This document shows positions 19,174 to 28,413 of a stretch of DNA of 64,000 nt, one piece after another (the stretch's first letter is position 1; the number at the start of each line of letters is the position of its first letter). A program made the translations under genes and the position numbers. The notes beneath the pieces were generated by a model. That model was not told the DNA's origin. It ran no database searches and saw only the letters and a program-made list of their open reading frames with translations. Source of the stretch: Flavobacteriaceae bacterium (lineage in GTDB: Bacteria > Bacteroidota > Bacteroidia > Flavobacteriales > Flavobacteriaceae); contig JABISF010000036.1 in NCBI GenBank assembly GCA_018699935.1, forward strand, positions 22,973 to 86,972, given 5' to 3'.

Positions 19174-19977
19174 TTAACTAAGTTTATTCGTGTAAAAATC
19201 AATATAGGCATTGGGTTCTTTGATTTGCTCATAGGCTAAATAAGGTTTATTACTCTTGTCAATCAAAGATTTTAAATCTGCTGGGAAATCTTCCGTTGCA
19301 ATGATTAGACCGTCCGAATGCTCAACGGTTAGTTTAGTTAAATGATGATAATCTGCTGTTTCTATTGTTTTTAAATGATCCTCTTCGACCTGATCAAAGG
19401 CCACTTTGTCTTTCATGTCGCTGGAGAGTACCCCTTCAAAATCTTGGGCGTAAATGGAACTCACTACTTGACTGTCTGCAAACAGGGGCTCGTCTTTATA
19501 AAACGTCTTGAGATAGAGCGGAAAAAGGGAGGTGAACCACCCGTGCAAATGGATGATGTCCGGAGACCAATTTAATTTTTTAACGGTTTCTACTACGCCT
19601 TTGGTAAAGAAGATCATTCGTTCATCATTATCCGAAAAAATCTTTCCATCCGCATCGTGCAACAAAGCACGACGCTTAAAATATTCATCGTTGTCAATAA
19701 AATAGACCTGCATTCTTTCTTTGGGAATAGAGGCCACTTTGATTACCAAAGGCACGTCCAAGTCATTGACAATCATATTCATTCCGGACAAACGGATGAC
19801 TTCATGCAATTGGTGACGGCGTTCGTTAATCATGCCATACCGCGGCATAAAAATACGTGTCTGACCACCGTGATCGTTAATATTTTTTGGTATTTCAAAT
19901 GAATTTATAGCTTGCTCAGTCTGGGGCAAATACGGAACAACCTCTGAAGAAATAATCAGTACATTCTTATCTTTCAT
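19174..19977 (-). CDS. Glycogen/starch-synthase-like protein, GT5 N-terminal domain only
   Basis: Only the starch-synthase catalytic N-domain (about 267 residues) is present, against about 480 for a full GlgA, with no second Rossmann domain to bind ADP-glucose. The start VLIISSEVVPYLPQTEQA replaces the usual K-x-G-G-L loop. Further blocks are GGQTRIFMPRYGMINERRHQLH near 35-56 and SPDIIHLHGWFTSLFPLYL near 140. The track start (20007) is a TTG inside a -7 box, so I use ATG 19977. Short proteins of this type next to panC and DUF4270 are common in Flavobacteriia. Whether they still make a glucan is doubtful. Confidence 0.75.
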   Translation of the reverse strand: MKDKNVLIISSEVVPYLPQTEQAINSFEIPKNINDHGGQTRIFMPRYGMINERRHQLHEVIRLSGMNMIVNDLDVPLVIKVASIPKERMQVYFIDNDEYFKRRALLHDADGKIFSDNDERMIFFTKGVVETVKKLNWSPDIIHLHGWFTSLFPLYLKTFYKDEPLFADSQVVSSIYAQDFEGVLSSDMKDKVAFDQVEEDHLKTIETADYHHLTKLTVEHSDGLIIATEDFPADLKSLIDKSNKPYLAYEQIKEPNAYIDFYTNKLS

Positions 19978-20004
19978 AATTCTGTTTTTCCAAAGGGAAG
20001 TCTG

Positions 20005-20012
20005 CAAAAATA
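20005..20012 (-). promoter_or_regulatory. -7 box of the glycogen-synthase-like gene (TATTTTTG)
   Basis: Full match on the minus strand, 27 bases before ATG 19977. Divergent from the panC promoter about 35 bases away. Confidence 0.55.
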
Positions 20013-20044
20013 CAAAATTTATGCTTAAATACTTAAAAACTGGC

Positions 20045-20052
20045 TACTTTAG
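20045..20052 (+). promoter_or_regulatory. Possible -7 box of panC (TACTTTAG)
   Basis: Seven of eight matches to TAnnTTTG, 19 bases before the panC ATG. Confidence 0.4.
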
Positions 20053-20071
20053 CCCGTTAATCTTTTACTAA

Positions 20072-20917
20072 ATGCAGGTATTCAAGACCCATAAAAAATT
20101 AAATGAGGCACTAAAAGGTTCGGGCATTTCGTTGGGAATGGTTCCTACCATGGGTGCCTTACATGAAGGGCACTTGGCATTAATCCGTCAAGCTTTGAAG
20201 GAAAATGATCGGGTGGTCGTGAGCATCTTTGTCAATCCAACGCAATTTAACGATGCCGAAGACCTTAAAAACTACCCGCGAAATCTTGACGATGATTTGG
20301 CGCAATTGGAGCCTTTAGGTGCCGCTCTCTATATATACACCCCCAAACCCCAAGACCTCTATGCTGAGGGGGTCGTTGCGCAGCCTCAACATTTGATGGG
20401 ACTGGATTTGGTCATGGAAGGTGCTTTTCGCCAACATCATTTTGACGGAGTAGCCACTGTTGTGGAGAAACTCTTGCGTTCTGTAAATCCCGATCGCGCT
20501 TATTTTGGTGAAAAAGATTTTCAACAACTCCAAATTATCCGCTGTTTGGTGGAACAACAAAAGATCCCGGTGCAAATCATCGGTTGCCCCATCGTGCGGG
20601 CTGCCGACGGATTGGCACTGAGCTCGCGCAATTTGCTGCTCAACCCTGAACAAAAAAGCGCAGCTCCTTTTCTTTATCAAATTTTACAAGACGTCCAGCA
20701 CCAATGGCCTCCTAAAAAGCTGTCCGATTTGACCAAATGGGTAGATCAACAGTTCAAAGAACAAGCCTTATTCTCTTTAGACTATTTTGTCATTGCCGAA
20801 GAGGAAAACTTACAATCCGCTCAAAGCCTTGAAAAAGGAAAAAAATACCGTTCGTTTATAGCCGCAAAATTAGGCGGGATTCGACTGATTGATAATATGG
20901 GATTACCAATAATATGA
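20072..20917 (+). CDS. panC: Pantothenate synthetase (pantoate--beta-alanine ligase)
   Basis: Joins pantoate and beta-alanine with ATP to give pantothenate, the coenzyme A precursor. The 281-residue product has [16 protein letters not shown] near residues 23-38 with the HxGH nucleotide motif, [33 protein letters not shown] near 148-160, and [10 protein letters not shown] near 187-196 (the KMSKS-like loop). Length and motif order are standard. panD, which supplies the beta-alanine, follows after 13 bases, so two converging steps of pantothenate synthesis are paired. Confidence 0.97.
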   Translation: MQVFKTHKKLNEALKGSGISLGMVPTMGALHEGHLALIRQALKENDRVVVSIFVNPTQFNDAEDLKNYPRNLDDDLAQLEPLGAALYIYTPKPQDLYAEGVVAQPQHLMGLDLVMEGAFRQHHFDGVATVVEKLLRSVNPDRAYFGEKDFQQLQIIRCLVEQQKIPVQIIGCPIVRAADGLALSSRNLLLNPEQKSAAPFLYQILQDVQHQWPPKKLSDLTKWVDQQFKEQALFSLDYFVIAEEENLQSAQSLEKGKKYRSFIAAKLGGIRLIDNMGLPII

Positions 20918-20918
20918 A

Positions 20919-20926
20919 TACCTTTG
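20919..20926 (+). promoter_or_regulatory. -7 box of panD (TACCTTTG)
   Basis: Full match lying just after the panC stop and ending 4 bases before the panD ATG. It suggests a second, leaderless panD transcript beside any panCD readthrough. Confidence 0.5.
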
Positions 20927-20930
20927 TCGC

Positions 20931-21281
20931 ATGTTAATCGAAGTTTTAAAATCTAAAATCCACCGCGTTCGAGTAACCGGTGCGGATTTAAATTATATTG
21001 GCAGTATCACTTTGGACAAAAATCTTATTGATGCCGCACAATTGTTGGTGGGCGAGAAGGTGCAAGTAGTCAATATTAACAATGGCGAACGACTCGAAAC
21101 CTATGTCATTGAAGGCAAAGCAGGCAGTGGGGAAGTCACCCTAAACGGTCCGGCGGCTCGAAAAGTGCAAAAAGGAGACCTCATTATTATTATTGCCTAT
21201 GCGCACATGGATTTGGAAGAAGCTCGCCAGTTTAAACCCAGCATGATTTTCCCCAACGAAATCACTAATCTTTTAGACTGA
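20931..21281 (+). CDS. panD: Aspartate 1-decarboxylase proenzyme
   Basis: Pyruvoyl enzyme that turns L-aspartate into beta-alanine. The 116-residue product has the self-cleavage site Gly24-Ser25 in [10 protein letters not shown], where Ser25 becomes the pyruvoyl group. Conserved [10 protein letters not shown] before it and [20 protein letters not shown] after it fit the double-psi barrel. Residues around [10 protein letters not shown] close the fold. It lies between panC and the flippase-like gene, which follows after two bases. Confidence 0.96.
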   Translation: MLIEVLKSKIHRVRVTGADLNYIGSITLDKNLIDAAQLLVGEKVQVVNINNGERLETYVIEGKAGSGEVTLNGPAARKVQKGDLIIIIAYAHMDLEEARQFKPSMIFPNEITNLLD

Positions 21282-21283
21282 TT

Positions 21284-22246
21284 TTGAAATTTCTGCGCGC
21301 TTCTTTAAAAATCATTCTCCCCTTGGGTATAGGGGTTTTATTTATTTTTTTAACCTTCAACACCACTACTCCCGAAGAACGGGAATTGATTTACGGCTAT
21401 ATCCGGAACGTGGATTTGCTGTTTGTTTTATTATCGCTTCTTTTTGGAATATTGAGTCATGTTTCCAGGGCCTATCGATGGAAATTTATGTTGGCCCACT
21501 TGGGCTATCGTCCTAAGTTTATCAACAGTGTTTTAGCCGTTTTGATTGCCTACATTGCTAATTTGGGCATTCCGCGTTCTGGAGAACTCCTGCGTGCCAC
21601 CACCCTGAGCACCTATGAAGACATTCCTTTTGAAAAAGGCTTTGGAACCATCATTGCTGAACGCTTGGTCGATCTTGTCATTTTATTACTTTTTATTCTC
21701 ATTGCCTTGGGTTTACAGTATGATTTAATTATGGGTGCGCTTGCTTTAGAAACAATTTCGTTGCCTAAAATCTTTCTTCTTGGAAGTGTTTTGATCTTAC
21801 TGTTCATCGGGCTTCGATTGCTCTTTAAGAAATCTCAAAAACCTTGGGTGCTTAAAATCAAATCAAAAGTACAAGGCTTGATTGAAGGCATACTTTCCAT
21901 AAAAAACATGCCTAAAAAAGGCGCCTTCATTGCCCATACCTTATTTATATGGATCATGTATCTGGCCATGTTCTATGTCATTAAGTGGACGGTTCCGGAA
22001 ACCGCTGTGTTGGGCTTGGGTGCCATCCTTCCGGCGTTTGTCATCGGTGGCTTGACCATTTCAGCCACCAATGGAGGCATTGGAATTTATCCTTTTTCAG
22101 TGGCGTTGATGTTGTCCGCTTTTGACATTTCCAACGAGTCGGGCTTGGCCTTTGGGTGGATTATGTGGACGTCGCAAACAGCGATGATTATTCTTTTTGG
22201 AGGGCTTGCTTTTTTTGTACTACCTTTAGTAAATCAAAAAAAATAA
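21284..22246 (+). CDS. Lysylphosphatidylglycerol-synthase-TM / flippase-like membrane protein
   Basis: A 320-residue integral membrane protein with about 8 hydrophobic segments and no soluble catalytic domain. Segments like HVSRAYRWKFMLAHLGYRP near residue 60, then AYIANLGIPRSGELLRATTLS near 90-110, EKGFGTIIAERLVDL, and a GGLTISATNGGIGIYPFS block near 260 are hallmarks of the MprF-type TM family (UPF0104/LPG_synthase_TM). Members are thought to move or modify lipids, but the substrate is unknown here. The start is TTG, two bases after the panD stop, so it belongs to the panD transcript. Such a gene often sits between panD and radA in flavobacteria. Confidence 0.83.
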   Translation: MKFLRASLKIILPLGIGVLFIFLTFNTTTPEERELIYGYIRNVDLLFVLLSLLFGILSHVSRAYRWKFMLAHLGYRPKFINSVLAVLIAYIANLGIPRSGELLRATTLSTYEDIPFEKGFGTIIAERLVDLVILLLFILIALGLQYDLIMGALALETISLPKIFLLGSVLILLFIGLRLLFKKSQKPWVLKIKSKVQGLIEGILSIKNMPKKGAFIAHTLFIWIMYLAMFYVIKWTVPETAVLGLGAILPAFVIGGLTISATNGGIGIYPFSVALMLSAFDISNESGLAFGWIMWTSQTAMIILFGGLAFFVLPLVNQKK

Positions 22247-22262
22247 TCGAGTTTCTTCTCTT

Positions 22263-23618
22263 ATGTCTAAAATAAAAAAAGGGTTTTTTTGTCAAAATTG
22301 CGGCACCCAACACCCCCAATGGCAAGGGCAATGCAAGGCTTGTAAGGAGTGGAATACGTTGGTGGAGGAAGTCATTGAAAAAACCCCTGCAAAAGCATGG
22401 GAGGAGCAAGCCACTGCCACGCTCAATCAACCTCTCCCCTTGGATGAAATTGCCGCACAACAATTGCCGAGAATCAATACTTTTGACGCTGAACTAAACC
22501 GTGTTTTGGGTGGAGGAATTGTCCCTGGATCGGTCATCTTATTGGGCGGTGAGCCCGGAATTGGAAAATCCACGCTTTTGCTACAGCTTTCCCTGCAGCT
22601 TCGAAAAAAAGTCCTTTATGTTTCTGGCGAAGAAAGTCAGCATCAAATCAAGTTGCGTGCCGATCGTATGGATCAGGAGTCCCATCAGTGTGTGGTTTTG
22701 AGTGAAACAGAAAGTCCTCGTATTTTTCAGCATTGTAAAAAGGTTCAGCCTCAATTGCTTATCATTGATTCCATTCAAACCCTTCACAGTCCGTTGATCG
22801 ACAGTAGTGCAGGCAGTGTCTCACAAATTCGCCATTGCGCTTCAGAATTTATTCAATTTGCAAAAGCTACCAATACCCCCGTCATTTTAGTCGGTCATAT
22901 CACTAAAGAAGGGCAAATTGCCGGGCCCAAAATTTTAGAGCACATGGTCGATACCGTGTTGCAATTTGAAGGGGATCGCAATCATTTATACCGCATCGTT
23001 CGGGCACAAAAAAACCGTTTTGGAGCCACCTCTGAAATTGGCATCTACGAAATGGTTGCCAAAGGATTGCGGGCAGTGAGCAACCCCAGTGAGGTATTGA
23101 TTTCCGAAAAAGAGGAAGCCTCAAGTGGTCATGCCATTGCCGCTACCATAGAGGGGATTCGCCCATTATTGGTAGAGATTCAAGCGCTGGTCAGTACGGC
23201 GGTCTATGGCACGCCTCAACGCAGCAGTACGGGTTTCAACAGCAAACGTTTAAATATGCTCTTGGCGGTGTTGGAAAAACGTGCTGGATTTGCTTTGGGT
23301 GCCAAAGATGTGTTCATCAATATTACGGGAGGAATCAGCCTTGAAGACCCCGCCATTGACTTGGCCGTAGTGGCGGCTTTACTTTCCAGCCATAACGACC
23401 TCCCCATTGGCCACCAGATTTGTTTTGCGGCTGAAATTGGTCTTTCGGGCGAAATTCGTCCCGTAGCCAAGGTGGAACAGCGTATACAAGAAGCTGCAAA
23501 ATTGGGTTTTGAGGATATTATTGTTTCCAAATTTTCTAAATTCACAACACCACCGAGCTCCATTCGTGTCCATTCTTTTTCAAAAATTGAATCAGTGATT
23601 GAATTTCTTTTCGGATAA
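22263..23618 (+). CDS. radA: DNA repair protein RadA
   Basis: RadA is a RecA-like helicase that drives branch migration during recombination. The 451-residue product shows the C4 zinc finger (Cys10, 13, 24, 27), Walker A GGEPGIGKST near 95-104, Walker B LLIIDSIQTL, the RadA-specific KNRFG motif in AQKNRFGATSEIGIYEM, and a C-terminal Lon-protease-like domain (GGISLEDPAIDLAVVAALLS). All key residues are present. It follows the flippase-like gene after 16 bases and is probably cotranscribed with it. Confidence 0.97.
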   Translation: MSKIKKGFFCQNCGTQHPQWQGQCKACKEWNTLVEEVIEKTPAKAWEEQATATLNQPLPLDEIAAQQLPRINTFDAELNRVLGGGIVPGSVILLGGEPGIGKSTLLLQLSLQLRKKVLYVSGEESQHQIKLRADRMDQESHQCVVLSETESPRIFQHCKKVQPQLLIIDSIQTLHSPLIDSSAGSVSQIRHCASEFIQFAKATNTPVILVGHITKEGQIAGPKILEHMVDTVLQFEGDRNHLYRIVRAQKNRFGATSEIGIYEMVAKGLRAVSNPSEVLISEKEEASSGHAIAATIEGIRPLLVEIQALVSTAVYGTPQRSSTGFNSKRLNMLLAVLEKRAGFALGAKDVFINITGGISLEDPAIDLAVVAALLSSHNDLPIGHQICFAAEIGLSGEIRPVAKVEQRIQEAAKLGFEDIIVSKFSKFTTPPSSIRVHSFSKIESVIEFLFG

Positions 23619-23637
23619 TTTTTTTTTCGAAAAATGA

Positions 23638-25008
<1,371 letters not shown>

Positions 25009-25010
25009 AG

Positions 25011-25742
25011 ATGTCCGTAATTCAAAATGTAATCGTTTTAGGCACCCTTAAATATGGAGATAGCAGCCTTATCGCTCATTGTTATTCCGCAGAGTATGGA
25101 CTTCAATCCTATATGCTAAAAGGGGTTTTGGGAAAACGAACCAAAACGGGACTTCAAAAATCCATGTTTCAACCCCTCAGTATACTCGAAATTGTTGCCA
25201 CCAAAGTAGCCTCCGACCGTTTGGGTTACATAAAAGAAGTACAAGTAGAATCACATTATCAGACCATTCCTTTTGATATGCGGAAAAAAGGAATGGTCTT
25301 TTTTTTATCTGAAACTTTACATCAAGTTTTACGAGAAGAAGAAGGTGCCCATCCGGAATTGTTTGCTTATTTAAAAAAAGCATTGATTTGGTTGGATCAA
25401 AATGATGCTATTGGGCTATTCACTGTTAAAATCATGCTTGATTTAACTCATTTCTTGGGACTTTCTCCCCGAATTAATAATCCTGATGACCCTTATTTTG
25501 ATCTGGAAAACGGATATTCAACCCCGCTTATCCCTTATGGAAAACATATCGGAGAAGCGTTAAATATCCACTGGAAAACTCTTTTAGGTACGGATTTTGA
25601 TGGAATCGCTAAAATTTATACCAGTCAAGCTGAAAAATCGATACTTTTGGATCACGCATTAGATTATTACAGTTTCCATTTACAACAGTTCAAAACACCA
25701 AAATCAAGAGTCATTTTAAATGAAGTGTTTAAACCCGTATAA
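25011..25742 (+). CDS. recO: DNA repair protein RecO
   Basis: RecO helps load RecA on SSB-coated single-stranded DNA in the RecFOR pathway. The 243-residue protein starts with the OB-fold (NVIVLGTLKYGDSSLIAHCYSA), followed by GKRTKTGLQKSMFQPLSILEI near 45-65, and a helical C-terminal domain with LDLTHFLGLSPRINN near 140-155. The four-Cys zinc motif of some RecO proteins is absent, as expected for this clade. Its 3' end overlaps the next receptor gene by 23 bases. A recO-TonB receptor junction is common in flavobacteria. Confidence 0.93.
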   Translation: MSVIQNVIVLGTLKYGDSSLIAHCYSAEYGLQSYMLKGVLGKRTKTGLQKSMFQPLSILEIVATKVASDRLGYIKEVQVESHYQTIPFDMRKKGMVFFLSETLHQVLREEEGAHPELFAYLKKALIWLDQNDAIGLFTVKIMLDLTHFLGLSPRINNPDDPYFDLENGYSTPLIPYGKHIGEALNIHWKTLLGTDFDGIAKIYTSQAEKSILLDHALDYYSFHLQQFKTPKSRVILNEVFKPV

Positions 25743-28206
25743 AATTATTTTCGTGTTTTTGATGGCTTGGGGAACCAGCTTGGGACAGTACATACAAGTG
25801 GTGGATGAAAACACAGGGTTTCCCCTACAAGAGGCTGCCGTTTATACTAAAAATCTTGAAAAAAGCCGACTAACGGATAGTGAAGGGAAGGTTCCTACAA
25901 CTTTTTTTCTGGTAAATGATGACCTGATTGTTCAACTTAACGGTTATGAAGAAAAAGCGTTTAAGTTAACACCAAATATTTTTGAAAATGGGATTCAGAT
26001 TACCTTGGCAGAAAGGGAAGAACGCTTGGAAGAGATCATCCTCTCAGTGGCAAGAAGAGTCTCTACCCGTAAGCAAATTGCGGAAAAAGTGGGCCTTTTG
26101 GAAAGCGCATCCATTGCATTTAGTAGCCCTTCCAATGGAGCCGACTTGGTGGGACTGATTCCGGGTGTTCGAATTCAAAAATCGCAAGGTGGCGGAGGCA
26201 GCCCTATTTTAAGGGGTTTTGAAGCCAACCGCCTGCTATTGGTGGTGGATGGGGTTCGGATGAACAATGCCATCTATCGCAGTGGGCATTTGCAAAATGC
26301 CATTACCGTAGATCCACACAATATTGACCGCTTGGAAGTCGTGTTCGGTTCTTCCTCCGTAGGTTATGGCTCCGATGCTTTGGGTGGGGTAATTCATTAT
26401 TATACACGAACCCCCAGAATTAATAGCGATAAAAAAATAGTAACTCGAGTAAACAGTGATTTTGAATCGGCTTCCCTAACAAGTATCAACAACATCTCTA
26501 CAGAATTGAGTTTTAAGAACTGGGCCAGTCTCACCAGCATCAGTGCCTCCCATTATGGAGATATAAGAATGGGTAAAAACCGAACCCATGGATATACAGA
26601 ATGGGGTCTTAACCCTTTTTATTCGGACAATACAAATACTTACTACAATCCTGAACCCATGATTAATGACAAGCCGTGGATTCAAAAAAATACGGGCTAC
26701 GAGCAATTGGATCTTTTTCAAAAATTCGTTGTTCAATTGCCGCAACAACAGCAACTTTTACTTAATTTTCAATATTCCAACTCCTCCAATATTTCTCGCT
26801 ATGACAAATTGGTCGAACTAAAAAACAACCGGCTCCGTTATGCAGAATGGTATTACGGTCCTCAAAAAAGAATCTTTTTTTCCCCCCAATGGAAGTTTTA
26901 TCCCGAGAAAAAATACATGAAAAAGGGAAGCTTAATTTTTGCCTTCCAAGATGTGTATGAATCCCGAATTGATAGAGCCTTTAAAGAATTGACGCGCAAC
27001 CATCAGCGAGAAAATGTTAAGGTTTATAGTTTAAATGCAGATTTTGAATTTGAAATGCCTGAAAATCATTCTTTTATATATGGAACCGAGGCAACTTACA
27101 ACAGGATTCGATCGTATGCCTTTAAAAGTGATCTAATTACCAGTGGCAATAATATTATAGGCTTGACGCCCAGTTTGAGTATCCCTACGCGTTATCCCAG
27201 CAGGGGGAGTTCCTATGCCAGTAGTGCCGTTTATTTCAACTGGGTTTGGGATATCAATCCCAAAATCACCCTGAATGCAGGAACGCGTTTTACGCTGACC
27301 CAACTTGAAGCACGATGGAAAGAAACCGCCAATATTAATGCCCTCATTTCGGAAGTTAATTTTAATGCAAAAGCACTAACGGGCACTGTGGCAATGACCT
27401 ATCGTCCCAACGAAAAATTCCAATGGAACGTCATTCTTTCCGACGGTTTTCGCAATCCAAATATAGATGATGTTGGAAAGATTAGGGAAAGCAAAGGGCA
27501 ATTGGTTGTGCCCAATCCCAACCTTTTCCCCGAATACGCCTATAATTTTGAACTTGGGCTCACCAAATATTTTAAAAACTCTGAAAATTATATCGCCCTA
27601 CGGTCTTTTTCCACGCTCGTTTCCAGACATATCGGGCGTAATGAATACCAAATTTTTGCAGACATCACCACAGAGGATCTTTTTACCATTTTGTATAATG
27701 GAGAAGAAGTAAACACCTACGCCAATGACAATTTGGGGAATCGTTATCTGTTTGGAGGTTCTGTGGATAGTAATTTTGTTTTGGCACGCCATTTGAATTT
27801 TATAGGTAGTCTTACCATGATTAATGCAGCTAAGGAACCACTTTATGGTCCGCTACCTTCTATTTCACCCACTTTGGGAGCACTCATGTTACAATACGAC
27901 AATGCGCCATGGAAAGTTCAATTAGATCTACAATTTAGTGGATCAAAAAATCCCAAGGATTATAGTCTAGGAGGAGAGGACGGTTTGGAAGAAACGCCCA
28001 TTTTATCCTCTGATGGAAATTCAATCCTCTATGCTGGCAGCCCTGCATGGAACATCCTTTCTTTACAATCGCAATATGTTTTTAGTGATCAAATCCGACT
28101 GAGTTTTGCTATCGACAACCTACTGGACAAGCACTATCGAACATTTGCCTCCGGTATTTCTTCTCCGGGGAGAAATTTTAAAATCGGTTTACAGGTGGGG
28201 TTCTAA
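25720..28206 (+). CDS. TonB-dependent receptor, heme-receptor-like motifs
   Basis: An 828-residue outer-membrane transporter. Signal peptide about 1-22 (GTSLGQ), a carboxypeptidase-like N-terminal domain (VVDENTGFPLQEAAVYT), and a plug with RGFEANRLLLVVDGVRMNNA and IDRLEVVFGSSSVGYGSDALGG. The barrel contains GFRNPNIDD followed by VPNPNLFPEYAYN, resembling the FRAP and NPNL boxes of heme/hemoglobin receptors, which makes heme or an iron compound a candidate. No hemophore or iron regulator is next to it, so this is only suggestive. It overlaps recO by 23 bases. Confidence 0.83.
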   Translation: MKCLNPYKIIFVFLMAWGTSLGQYIQVVDENTGFPLQEAAVYTKNLEKSRLTDSEGKVPTTFFLVNDDLIVQLNGYEEKAFKLTPNIFENGIQITLAEREERLEEIILSVARRVSTRKQIAEKVGLLESASIAFSSPSNGADLVGLIPGVRIQKSQGGGGSPILRGFEANRLLLVVDGVRMNNAIYRSGHLQNAITVDPHNIDRLEVVFGSSSVGYGSDALGGVIHYYTRTPRINSDKKIVTRVNSDFESASLTSINNISTELSFKNWASLTSISASHYGDIRMGKNRTHGYTEWGLNPFYSDNTNTYYNPEPMINDKPWIQKNTGYEQLDLFQKFVVQLPQQQQLLLNFQYSNSSNISRYDKLVELKNNRLRYAEWYYGPQKRIFFSPQWKFYPEKKYMKKGSLIFAFQDVYESRIDRAFKELTRNHQRENVKVYSLNADFEFEMPENHSFIYGTEATYNRIRSYAFKSDLITSGNNIIGLTPSLSIPTRYPSRGSSYASSAVYFNWVWDINPKITLNAGTRFTLTQLEARWKETANINALISEVNFNAKALTGTVAMTYRPNEKFQWNVILSDGFRNPNIDDVGKIRESKGQLVVPNPNLFPEYAYNFELGLTKYFKNSENYIALRSFSTLVSRHIGRNEYQIFADITTEDLFTILYNGEEVNTYANDNLGNRYLFGGSVDSNFVLARHLNFIGSLTMINAAKEPLYGPLPSISPTLGALMLQYDNAPWKVQLDLQFSGSKNPKDYSLGGEDGLEETPILSSDGNSILYAGSPAWNILSLQSQYVFSDQIRLSFAIDNLLDKHYRTFASGISSPGRNFKIGLQVGF

Positions 28207-28252
28207 ACTTTAAAAATCCATTTCAAAAAGCATCTCCATCATTTTTGCTCTT

Positions 28253-28271
28253 CCATTTTCCTTGAAAATGG
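28253..28271. repeat. Perfect 8-base inverted repeat in the ileS promoter
   Basis: CCATTTTC-CTT-GAAAATGG ends one base before the TACTTTCG box. It may be an operator, or a weak terminator for the upstream receptor gene, though no T run follows. Confidence 0.4.
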
Positions 28272-28272
28272 T

Positions 28273-28280
28273 TACTTTCG
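28273..28280 (+). promoter_or_regulatory. -7 box of ileS (TACTTTCG)
   Basis: TAnnTTCG variant followed by C. It gives ileS a leader of about 130 bases, the longest in the window. I see no T-box-like structure in it. Confidence 0.4.
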
Positions 28281-28413
28281 CACATTAAAGTTGACAACAC
28301 CTATTTTACCTATAAAAACAACTATTAAAATTTTAAATTTGAGCGCAAACTAATTTCGATAAGTTTTCGACATTAAATAACTTGTTTTCAGGTAAATACA
28401 TAAATTTAAACCT

